Assembly: GCA_014885115.2 (NCBI GenBank)
Contig: WKLE02005713.1
Coordinates: 1-10,417 of the forward strand
DNA: 10,417 nt
Direction: 5' to 3'
DNA from: Asterionellopsis glacialis
Lineage: Eukaryota > Bacillariophyta > Plagiogrammaphyceae > Rhaphoneidales > Asterionellopsidaceae
Within the stretch, counting starts at the first letter, position 1, and every line of letters starts with the position of its first letter. This document shows, piece by piece, positions 1 through 7,009 of the stretch. The position numbers and the translations under genes were made by a program. The notes under the pieces were generated by a model that was not told the origin of the DNA, ran no database searches, and saw only the letters and a program-made list of their open reading frames with translations.

Positions 1-348
1 GGGCTCAACGTTTTGGGCAAGTACGAGTACAAGTACAAGTACAAGTACAAGTACAAGAGAGGAGACGAGAGCAAAAAGAAACAATTAGGAGAAGGGGGGC
101 CTACTAGTGTGGCTCTTGGGGGCAAATATATCGTGGCAGGTTTTTTGAATGGTACTCTTTTGCGCTCACCACGGTTGCCTGGGGAGCTCCAGGCATCATT
201 CAGTAAGAGAGGGGCGAATGAGCTTGCCTCCTGTTCTTATTTACCTCCAGATGAATGGTACGTCCCTTGGCTCGAGAGCAAAGCATATGAGTACAGCGAT
301 GACGACAACAGCGGCGATAATGGTGATGAGAGTAGTGGCGATTATTAG
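1..348 (+). CDS. 3' end of an unidentified protein gene (partial, open at the left edge)
   Basis: The frame is open from base 1 to a TAG at 346-348, giving about 115 residues with no ATG start inside the window, so this would be the C-terminal part of a longer protein. It opens with an alternating Lys-Tyr run coded by the hexanucleotide repeat at 21-56. Next comes a glycine-rich hydrophobic stretch (VALGGKYIVAGFLNGTLL), which faintly resembles one blade of a WD40 propeller; that resemblance is a guess. A Trp-rich segment (DEWYVPWLE) follows, and the protein ends in an acidic Asp/Ser/Gly tail. No family was recognised with confidence. The acidic tail and balanced composition look more like a real protein end than chance, but the frame is short. 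Its stop lies 478 bp from the convergent stop of the next gene. Confidence 0.4.
   Translation, partial: GLNVLGKYEYKYKYKYKYKRGDESKKKQLGEGGPTSVALGGKYIVAGFLNGTLLRSPRLPGELQASFSKRGANELASCSYLPPDEWYVPWLESKAYEYSDDDNSGDNGDESSGDY
21..56 (+). repeat. Hexanucleotide microsatellite (gtacaa)n
   Basis: Six head-to-tail units are present: the first is gtacga (21-26), and five perfect gtacaa units follow (27-56). Because the unit is six bases long, the repeat stays in frame and codes for alternating Tyr and Lys in the partial gene covering it. Gain or loss of units would change protein length without a frameshift. Shorter tandem copies of the same hexamer occur at 661-672 (opposite orientation) and 6660-6672. 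Confidence 0.9.
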
Positions 349-826
349 TTTCCGATCTCCAAAGATGAAGCAGGAGGAAATATTAGTTATTTTTTTTATC
401 ACTTCCGCTATTTCTTATTGCAGACTCAGATTTCATTTCCCTGGAATTATTAAATTACAAGGCTGATTCATTTTGGTCAAACCGGACCAACATTTCAAAT
501 ACTGTATTTTCGGTGAAATGGCAAGTTTGTGGAAAACTTGTTTGATTCGTCAAAATCGACATGGTACAAGAACTTAGGAACACGTTGAATATTAGATAAA
601 AATAATAGGTATGCATTTTTCGTCTGGACGTTATTTTGAAGGTTCCACTGTGCCCACCATTTGTACTTGTACTTTTATTATAATAAGTCCGTGTTGAATT
701 ATATTTTAGCAAGAGCAGTATGCTTCATTTCTTGAGGTGAAATGCTCTTCTTCCTTGATAGTCCTATATGAGAAGGATTTTTTGCACTTTTCGTGTCTGT
801 GCAGAATGCCCCTTGCCTTGTTCTTG
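349..826. other. Convergent intergenic region
   Basis: This 478-bp AT-rich stretch lies between two convergent stop codons and should hold both 3' UTRs. No gene was recognised. An 85-codon frame on the minus strand (455-712) has no recognisable domain and is probably chance. A doubled ttgtac unit at 661-672 is the reverse complement of the microsatellite at the left edge of the window. Confidence 0.6.
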
Positions 827-2098
827 TTAGTACCACTTGTCCACATAGTTCATCAGTGTCGCGTTATTGGCGATATGTATCTGGGCACCACTAAATCTAT
901 AGTAGTAGCTAAAGTCCCCTCTACTATCTGAAAGTTCTGGTCCTTCTTCACAAAAGATGAGATTACGACCACCAAAGAATGATGCTACGACAGAATTGCC
1001 ACCCTGAACACTAATGAAATGTTCACCGCTGGAATACAAGGAAAATAACATCAAATTGATTTCTTCCAAATCCAATCCAACCGATAATTCTTCAAATAAA
1101 ACAACAGAGGGAAAGAAGCGTTTGATCATTTCTTTATCTCCATAGTCGCCGAGTTGTCCACTTTCACGAATTTTCCGTTCCTTCCTATCTTCTAACCGTA
1201 CATCTTGAAATCGAAGGTACACAATGTAATACTTTTTCACCAAACGTTTCAATACTTCGTGTAGGTGTCGGATGGGTATATTGTTCCGTGGTCGTTCACC
1301 TGACCATTCAAAGGTGTATTTGTTGGATAGAACCATCAATGGTTTATCCAATGCAATATCGATCCTTTGAAAGAATTCCTTGTACGGTGGTGGTAACCAT
1401 CCAGTTTTTGGAAATACATCATTATGAAAATGAGGACTTAAATCGTCACTGACCAAACCAAAGGGTGATTCTTTCGGTAACGAATGTGACTGACGTTGCA
1501 ATCCATCTTGTTTGACTTCAATGTCATGATTTTGTGAAAAGTAATACAAATATTTCGTACCTGGACGTCCGTGCGTATGAAGTAAACAATTTTCTTTTTC
1601 TGATTTCCAATATGCCCATGGAATAATACCTGCAAGTTCATACCCATATTCACCATCATATAAATCCATTTCGCATGTGCCATAATCATTGTCGTTGGTA
1701 TTGCGATGGCTCTTTTTTTTTGTTTTCTCATCATGTTCTCTCTTTGACAGAATCTTCTCGTCGATATATTTTTTGTATTTTGCAAATTCTAATCCTGTCC
1801 ATGGACTTGTCCATGCCAAGGGATCTTTCGACAACGTAGAGGTAGACAATGGCAACGGATGAGTCGAAGAATGATCAGTGGTACTACCAGCAGTGCTGCT
1901 ATTGCTGCTGCTATAATTAGAATTACTGCTTCCCATATTGAATACGAAAATCCCCTGGAGAAACAGCATAACTACCACCAACATCATGAAACGCAATGAT
2001 GTTTTATAAATTCTCGTGGGCGTTTCATCTTCACAAGGACACATTAAGAAGAATGTAGACGACTGTTTCTTTCTCGAATTTGGTCGTATTATTGTCAT
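827..2098 (-). CDS. Type II membrane protein, probable Golgi glycosyltransferase-like
   Basis: The 423-residue protein is read from the ATG at 2098 (A at -3) to TAA at 827-829. The frame extends upstream only to a TTG, with no other in-frame ATG before the stop at 2210-2212. A basic cytoplasmic tail (1-35) precedes a single membrane anchor (about 36-55, VVVMLFLQGIFVF). A Ser/Thr/Asn-rich stem with N-glycosylation sequons (N61, N66) follows, then a globular domain from about 138 to the end. This is the usual shape of Golgi-lumen glycosyltransferases. Motifs seen include DGEYGYELAGIIPWAYW (148-164), YYFSQNH (185-191), LSNKYTFEW (257-265) and SVQGGNSVVASFFGG (363-377). The glycine-rich C-terminal motif resembles the nucleotide-sugar site of GT-B fold enzymes. 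I recall similar uncharacterised proteins in algae, but no substrate can be assigned. No DxD motif of a GT-A enzyme stands out. The gene is confident; the enzyme class is inferred. Confidence 0.8.
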   Translation of the reverse strand: MTIIRPNSRKKQSSTFFLMCPCEDETPTRIYKTSLRFMMLVVVMLFLQGIFVFNMGSSNSNYSSSNSSTAGSTTDHSSTHPLPLSTSTLSKDPLAWTSPWTGLEFAKYKKYIDEKILSKREHDEKTKKKSHRNTNDNDYGTCEMDLYDGEYGYELAGIIPWAYWKSEKENCLLHTHGRPGTKYLYYFSQNHDIEVKQDGLQRQSHSLPKESPFGLVSDDLSPHFHNDVFPKTGWLPPPYKEFFQRIDIALDKPLMVLSNKYTFEWSGERPRNNIPIRHLHEVLKRLVKKYYIVYLRFQDVRLEDRKERKIRESGQLGDYGDKEMIKRFFPSVVLFEELSVGLDLEEINLMLFSLYSSGEHFISVQGGNSVVASFFGGRNLIFCEEGPELSDSRGDFSYYYRFSGAQIHIANNATLMNYVDKWY

Positions 2099-2107
2099 TG
2101 TGTCGTT

Positions 2108-2135
2108 TCTCTTGTTCTTGTCGGAGAACAAGAGA
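2108..2135 (-). promoter_or_regulatory. Perfect 11-bp hairpin just upstream of the glycosyltransferase-like ATG
   Basis: On the + strand, tctcttgttct (2108-2118) and agaacaagaga (2125-2135) are exact reverse complements around a 6-nt loop. In the minus-strand transcript the hairpin would end 9 nt before the ATG at 2098, so it should lie in the 5' leader if transcription starts upstream. The stem has 4 GC and 7 AU pairs, so it is moderately stable. It might slow scanning or bind a protein, or it might be a DNA-level inverted repeat. Its function is unknown. Confidence 0.5.
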
Positions 2136-2558
2136 GCCTTCTGAACACATGAAAAAAGAAGCGAAAAAGGAGTCTTGCAAAGAACACAAAACCGATGCCA
2201 ATTTCGGTATTAGAGGATGATGGGTTCGAAAAATATATATTATTTTTTGGGAAGATCAAATTAGCCTTGACCCTATTGATTTTTTATTATTTATTGTTCA
2301 GACCTTGAAGCAAGAACGCCTGACAGATGATGAAAGATAGAAGAAAAGGAATCGAAAAAGAATCCACCAATCTCAAAAAATCAGAACCAATATTTTGATG
2401 ACTATCTATCTTTTGGACTATGCCAGCCGTTACACAAAGACATAGTTCATAGAGTCAATCCAATGTAATGAATATTGTACACCCTGTTTCTTATGACTTT
2501 CATGAAGACTCATAAAAAGTTAATTAAATTCTGCTTTGGTCATAAATGAGAGAAGAGA

Positions 2559-2605
2559 ACTGTAGCTACAGTATTTTCATCCACGTAGAGTATTTCGCTA
2601 CGTAG
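2559..2605. repeat. Cluster of short palindromes in the divergent promoter region
   Basis: A perfect 14-bp palindrome, actgtagctacagt, lies at 2559-2572. Nearby, acgtag (2583-2588) pairs with ctacgt (2598-2603), and ctacgtag (2598-2605) is itself an 8-bp palindrome. Such symmetric sites can bind dimeric transcription factors, but short palindromes also arise by chance in AT-rich DNA. The cluster lies roughly 325-370 bp upstream of the + strand gene and 460-510 bp upstream of the minus-strand gene. Confidence 0.35.
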
Positions 2606-2928
2606 GACTATATTCCGAACATGCAATTTTTAAGATTCTTCGTGTGGTTTCTTCTATCTGTCAGCGATCTGTGAAACGATAGATTAGCGGTGCGTGAGAC
2701 ACGACAACACTTGAAAAGGCCTCTATAGGAACGTTACTGTAGTATTATTCCAATTAACCTCCAATAAGAGGATCTCTGTTCAAAATTGAGTGACAATCTT
2801 ATTCACAAAATTGCATGGTTCTTGCATTCTTTGGACAACCAAGTCGATATACATAAATAAGATTCAAAAGGAGACAATCCAAACTGTATAGACAGAACAA
2901 TAACCAGGATTTTGTCGTATTGGTCAAA

Positions 2929-3921
2929 ATGAATCACGAAACATGGGCAAGAAAGGGAAACAATGAGACTGATACACGTACGTCTCATAGTATGACCGAT
3001 AGTGACTATGATTCTCAACAAGAATTGGAAATAAGGAACAAGACCATGGTTCATCATTACAATGATGATCGACAAAATGTACTTCAAAGTAAAAATAAGA
3101 ATAATCATGATAATGATATTTTATATGACAATTACGATGATGATAATGATGATGACTTGACAAGTTTAGGTGGGATAAAATCTGAAGCAGAAACAACCTT
3201 GGCATTATTGGATGTGACTGACAAACGATACAAGATTGTATCTGATTTATGCTTTTTCATGGGTGGATCATGTTTTTTAATTACAGCATCATGGGATACT
3301 ACAAATGCAGCTGCAATATCACGACAAACAGATGAATACCCGTTCTGGATGATTATATTGTATATTTCAGGACCACTCATGTATGTATTGAACAGTAATG
3401 TGGATATCTTTTGGGCTCTGCACAATTTGCAACGTCATGGCGGACGCGACACCATGAGAGGAAGACAATCAAGTTGGGATTTATTTAAAAACCTGTTGTT
3501 TGGTATTGCTGCAGTTTTAGAATTAGCATTTGTTTTGTTGGATTGGGTACAAGGTAAAGAGGTGGATGATGTGGGGTATAAAATAACAGCATATTTGTAC
3601 TTATCGAGTGCATTAGTTGCTGTGTCTTCGATCAAGAAATCATGTTCTTCATGTGAAAGGATTTTAACAAGTACAGGTGACGGTTTCTTTATGATTGGAA
3701 GCATTATGGAGGCAATATTGGCACACATGGATGAAGAAAAAACTAGAGATTTTTATGTTATATCATCCCAATTATGGCTGATGAATGCAATTTTATATTT
3801 GATTGCTGACTTTGCATTATCCTCGTGGTGTACTGGACCCAACGGAAAAGTGACTGAAGGTGAGAATAACCCAGACTTTGCACTTGATCTTGTCTTAGAA
3901 GTACACCACCCTATGGAATAA
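2929..3921 (+). CDS. Six-helix membrane protein of three hairpin repeats, tentatively YrhK-like
   Basis: The 330-residue protein starts at the ATG at 2929 (A at -3); the frame reaches back to a TTG at 2920, which is not a plausible eukaryotic start. Residues 1-100 are hydrophilic and probably disordered, with an Asp/Asn-rich acidic run (61-76). Six hydrophobic helices follow at about 104-122, 138-157, 188-206, 218-236, 249-266 and 278-298, and a short acidic tail ends the protein. The helices pair into three hairpins. Hairpins 1 and 3 share FFMxGS at the start of the first helix (109-114 and 253-258), and each second helix holds a variant of LYxxxxLxYxxxx. The GS-containing first helix and the aromatic second helix recall YrhK-like domains (short two-helix units of unknown function), but this is a tentative match. 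There is no signal peptide, so insertion would rely on the internal helices. The function is unknown. Confidence 0.85.
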   Translation: MNHETWARKGNNETDTRTSHSMTDSDYDSQQELEIRNKTMVHHYNDDRQNVLQSKNKNNHDNDILYDNYDDDNDDDLTSLGGIKSEAETTLALLDVTDKRYKIVSDLCFFMGGSCFLITASWDTTNAAAISRQTDEYPFWMIILYISGPLMYVLNSNVDIFWALHNLQRHGGRDTMRGRQSSWDLFKNLLFGIAAVLELAFVLLDWVQGKEVDDVGYKITAYLYLSSALVAVSSIKKSCSSCERILTSTGDGFFMIGSIMEAILAHMDEEKTRDFYVISSQLWLMNAILYLIADFALSSWCTGPNGKVTEGENNPDFALDLVLEVHHPME

Positions 3922-4266
3922 AATGACAAATCAAAGTACGTAGCAGCCGACCGTATTTTTGCTGGATACCAAGCTAGAAAATACAATTGTATGACTTTAG
4001 TTTAATCTAGACATTCCGAATGAGATAGTAATTGTTTGAGACCCAATCACTGGATCGGCGTTGTTAAATTGTAAGAAATAACTTTAAATAGACATCCTAT
4101 AGAACTTATCATATACGTATACTATTTGTCAATGTAGTAGTACCTTGATAGTCAAAACAATGTCAATGCACCACAACGGGCATTAGAAGAAACGACACAA
4201 AATACCTGAACCGCTGCCTAAACTTGAAATAAAGTACCCAACTTCTTTTTACTTGGTTGTTTCTAC
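3922..4266. other. Convergent intergenic region
   Basis: This 345-bp stretch lies between the stop codons of two convergent genes and should hold both 3' UTRs. I see no gene. A 10-bp palindrome, tatacgtata, is at 4112-4121. No polyadenylation signal can be assigned with confidence. Confidence 0.6.
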
Positions 4267-5244
4267 TTAGTCACCACCGCCGCTGCCGTTACCACCAAGA
4301 GTAATAGAGCATGGACAGACACAACCATAGCAGAAACAATTGAACAAGGTAATTCGAGTTCGACCACCGCCTTCATAGGAACACATATCATTATCACGTT
4401 CAAAGAACATGTAGTCCACCATAATCATGGATGCCAACACGTTGGCCTTTTGTACAGCCGTAACGCGTTCGTTGAAGGTGACGTCAAATAGGTCCGAATC
4501 CGTAAAAGCTTCACGTAGAACTTGAGTAAAGCTACTAGGGCGGATCTTTTTAATTTGGGCATAATCAAATGTAAGCTGATGGAGTTCATCAACGTCCATC
4601 CCATCCTTGGCTTTGGACATTCCGAATTCAACATCACAGCAGAACTCAGAACATCCACCAAAGAAACAAGGACCGCGATAGGCTGCAAACATGGTTGAAT
4701 TAGGATCAGGTGATCCATCACGTTCCATTACTTGCATGATAGGTTTGAACTTGCCTCCATTAATTGGTTGAATAACTTCACCAATCATGTTGGTACGATC
4801 ACGTTGTCCGCTATGTTCACCTGGTTTCATAGCACCACCCAAGTCACCGCTGTAGAGCGTGGCACCGTCGGAACATGCGGGCGTGCATGCAAAGCAGCAC
4901 AAACATGGTTTGGGGCATGGATCGAAACAATCACACCCTTCACGTTCCATTGTCATGATAGGATCACCTACGGCTTCACCTGTATTTTCGTTTGCAAGAT
5001 AAAACTTGGCAAAGAAGGAATGTCCCGGCGCACAACAACATCGATTAAGATCACCAGATTGTTCCTGGATGACTAATATTTTTCGATTCGTCGCCTTGTC
5101 GAATACATCATATACATTGGATTGTTCGATACAACCCTGCGTAACAGCCTCCGCCCAGCGGATATGTTGTTGAATAAAGAACTGATCAGTACTATCCAAC
5201 AAGGATGCTAACTGCGAGTCTAGATCAATATTCGATACTTCCAT
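4267..5244 (-). CDS. Phospholipid scramblase family protein, cysteine-rich
   Basis: The 325-residue protein is read from the ATG at 5244 (in-frame stop upstream at 5290-5292, no other ATG between) to TAA at 4267-4269. The family (scramblase, Tubby-like fold) moves phospholipids between bilayer leaflets in a Ca2+-dependent way or acts as a membrane-bound scaffold. Family landmarks appear in order: a beta strand YDVFDK (45-50), RCCCAPGHSF (68-77), a cysteine cluster (104-124) where animal scramblases are palmitoylated, GEVIQP (155-160), a second Cys group (193-203), LREAFTDSDLFDVTF (243-257) and the C-terminal hydrophobic helix ending DYMFFE (277-282). The segment 249-260 matches the EF-hand-like Ca2+ loop of human PLSCR1, except that the last position is Arg260 instead of Asp. 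The animal Pro-rich N-terminus is absent. A tail follows the helix with five Cys in ten residues (303-312) and a Gly-rich end. In total 22 of 325 residues are Cys. The family call is strong; scramblase activity is unproven. Confidence 0.93.
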   Translation of the reverse strand: MEVSNIDLDSQLASLLDSTDQFFIQQHIRWAEAVTQGCIEQSNVYDVFDKATNRKILVIQEQSGDLNRCCCAPGHSFFAKFYLANENTGEAVGDPIMTMEREGCDCFDPCPKPCLCCFACTPACSDGATLYSGDLGGAMKPGEHSGQRDRTNMIGEVIQPINGGKFKPIMQVMERDGSPDPNSTMFAAYRGPCFFGGCSEFCCDVEFGMSKAKDGMDVDELHQLTFDYAQIKKIRPSSFTQVLREAFTDSDLFDVTFNERVTAVQKANVLASMIMVDYMFFERDNDMCSYEGGGRTRITLFNCFCYGCVCPCSITLGGNGSGGGD

Positions 5245-5833
5245 GGGTTTTTTGTTATGGCTATCAAAACAAATATATTGCGAAGAATTTCAAAGATAGA
5301 GAGAATAAAATGAGAACCCTGGAAAAGTGGATGGTTGTGGTGACAGATGCGACAGATTTGACACGACTCAAAAAAGGATGAATCGTTGGCTTGTATAAAT
5401 TGCTCGTACCTTTGCTTCGGATCGAATCTCTCTAGAGGCAAGGAGAAAGGCTGGATATTTGTGACGGTTTTAGAAGATGATCGAGAAGCACGCTAAAATT
5501 TGACATGGATGGCACGCAAACGCAAAAGAAATAATGATCTGATGTACAAGGGATTTTGCTAACAAGGTACCTTAGCGCCTGGTATCGAACGGCTGTCAAA
5601 AAACAGATTTTTCAAATAAGTCAGCTAGCTAGTATAAATAATGAAGAAGCACTACATCGTATAAAAGTAATATAGGTTTAAAAGTAGATATGATACTTTA
5701 CTTATGTACCTGGTTAGAAAAAGGAATGTCTATTTCACTAATATAGTAGTTCTGAAATAATAATAGTAAGATTAATAAGAAACATGTGAGGCCTTGTCAG
5801 CTCTGAACTCTACTGTCAGAATTTAAGACTAGT

Positions 5834-5856
5834 ATAATACTCCGTATAAGTATTAT
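5834..5856. repeat. Short inverted repeat
   Basis: The arms ataatact (5834-5841) and agtattat (5849-5856) are exact reverse complements around a 7-nt spacer. Being AT-rich and only 8 bp long, the repeat may be chance. No gene end is close enough to make it a terminator or leader element. Confidence 0.4.
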
Positions 5857-6116
5857 TTACTGCATTATGATACCAGGTATTTACAAAATAGATCGTAAAA
5901 TTGAGATTAGACATCATCAACTTCTTGTTTTTTTTTATTATGACTCCCCAGAACATAATCGAAAACAGAGGTTCGCCGCTAACTTTTTAGTGAGCCAAGA
6001 CAGGGAGTGAGTGACTAAATTGTAAACGAGGACCATGAAAACATGTCACTCCTTGCTTTTCATTCAAACAAACTCTTTTCATTGTTGATTTGGCGTGATA
6101 GACATCTATGAAATAA

Positions 6117-6191
6117 TATTCAGAAACCATTTGTCGGCTATCCATTATCTAGCTCCAGTTTTATTCAGAAACCATTTGTTGGCTATCCATT
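6117..6191. repeat. 30-bp direct repeat at 45-bp spacing
   Basis: Two copies of a 30-bp sequence beginning tattcagaaaccatttgt lie at 6117-6146 and 6162-6191, differing at one base (c/t in gtcgg/gttgg), with 15 bp between them. A match of this length is far beyond chance. The 45-bp offset keeps the minus-strand frame: both copies translate as WIA(N/D)KWFLN, with a stop codon between them. This suggests a recent local duplication, perhaps within a decayed coding segment. Confidence 0.9.
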
Positions 6192-6342
6192 CTGTACTGG
6201 TAGGTGTTGTAGCAAACAAATTCATGAAATAGAATCCAGCTGTAAAGCATTTAGCACATAATCCGTGGATTTGTGCAATCAACTTTTTAATTGCCGTGTA
6301 CGTGTAGTTTAAAAATATCCCAGTATACATTTCAATTTCATA

Positions 6343-6413
6343 TCTCTTCTTTTTCTTTCCCTTTCCTCCTCCCCCTCTCCTCTTCTCTTCTCTTCTCTTC
6401 TCTCCCCCCTCCC
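6343..6413. repeat. 71-bp pure polypyrimidine tract with mirror symmetry
   Basis: All 71 bases on the + strand are C or T. The core holds four tandem tcttc units (6381-6400), and 6380-6402 is a perfect 23-nt mirror repeat flanked by near-mirror C-rich arms. Long homopurine/homopyrimidine mirror repeats can form intramolecular triplex (H-DNA) and are often found in promoters. The tract lies about 600 bp upstream of the plastid oxygenase ATG. It is followed by tacag then gtaaac, which looks like a splice acceptor, but no exon could be tied to it. Confidence 0.85.
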
Positions 6414-7009
6414 GGCGTACAGGTAAACAAGTTGCCAACCGCAAACACGGGATCTTCAGCAAAAGAAGTGGAGAGATACGGGACGAATAGATGATCCCCC
6501 TTCCAGGTACTGTGCTAAAAATCGCTTTCCCGGTACCTTTTTAAGTATCTGAGTGGTGGATGACGTATCATGAGATGATTGCAGTGACACATCAGCGCAC
6601 GATTCGAATTAGGAATTAGGGTTCCAGCGTCAAGTGTACATTCGTACCGATAGTGTGTAGTACAAAGTACAAGCTATACTGGTATTTACGTCTATACGTC
6701 AGCTATCGAAACGAGACACACGCACATGGGACATATTCAGGGGGAAAGGCCAAGCCTTGCTTGCGCGTCGCCTCATCTTGCTGACTCAGAATTATCAAAA
6801 CAGGTATTTTGTATTTTGGTGGATGTGAACCTCATTTTTCCAGGAATTCGGTAAGACGCCAGAATTATATTACACAACAAATGCGATTGTGCAACACGCT
6901 CGTACAATACCAAACCCTTTTCGGAAGAGGCATAAATTCAAAAAATTGAAATTTTTCTTTTCCGTCTGAACCAAAGCGATAGATACTATCAAAAGTAAAT
7001 ACCGGCATA

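Larger units (their letters stand above)
2099..2928. other. Divergent intergenic region, probable bidirectional promoter region
   Basis: This 830-bp AT-rich stretch separates the start codons of two divergent genes and must hold both promoters unless these lie inside the genes. No gene was recognised. Apart from the leader hairpin at 2108-2135, it holds a cluster of short palindromes near 2559-2605. No convincing TATA box was found at a definable distance from either ATG. Confidence 0.6.
5245..7009. other. Long divergent intergenic region with repeats and probable promoters
   Basis: This 1,765-bp stretch lies between the start codons of the scramblase gene (minus) and the plastid oxygenase gene (plus). 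No gene could be supported. It holds an inverted repeat (5834-5856), a 30-bp direct repeat (6117-6191), a long pyrimidine tract (6343-6413) and TGACGT-type motifs at 6561-6566 and 6696-6701. TATA-like strings (tataaata near 5633, tataaaag at 5660) are not followed by a recognisable gene. A 105-codon minus-strand frame (6145-6462) owes part of its length to the pyrimidine tract and shows no known domain; its far end overlaps the direct repeat. Confidence 0.6.

Noticed and set aside
455..712. 85-codon minus-strand frame in the convergent gap
   Set aside because: No domain was seen, its composition looks like translated AT-rich DNA, and it lies where 3' UTRs are expected.
2099..2131. N-terminal extension of the glycosyltransferase-like gene to 2131
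   Set aside because: The extension begins with TTG, not ATG, and runs through the hairpin sequence. No in-frame ATG exists before the upstream stop, so the ATG at 2098 is preferred.
2222..2236. ggttcgaa string resembling a tRNA T-loop
   Set aside because: The flanks do not form a T-stem, and no D-arm, anticodon arm or acceptor stem was found.
2920..2928. Extension of the YrhK-like gene to a TTG at 2920
   Set aside because: A TTG start is implausible in a eukaryotic nuclear gene, and the ATG at 2929 has a good context.
5220..5441. 73-codon minus-strand frame overlapping the scramblase start, considered as an upstream exon
   Set aside because: It starts at TTG, shows no scramblase-like sequence, and the scramblase domain is complete without it.
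5632..5667. TATA-box-like strings tataaata and tataaaag
   Set aside because: No recognisable gene begins downstream on the + strand within a promoter distance, and such strings are common in AT-rich spacers.
6417..6428. Splice-acceptor-like sequence after the pyrimidine tract (tacag then gtaaac)
   Set aside because: No donor site or exon could be tied to it, and the oxygenase ATG at 7010 has its own in-frame upstream stop. A 5' UTR intron cannot be excluded without transcripts.
6606..6622. gaattag repeat followed by ggttcc, with a telomere-like ttagggtt string
   Set aside because: There are only two heptamer units and one partial telomere-like word, so this is not a telomeric array.
6721..6733. 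13-bp match cgcacatgggaca shared with 9044-9056
   Set aside because: One 13-bp exact match is about what chance predicts in 10 kb, and the flanks do not match.
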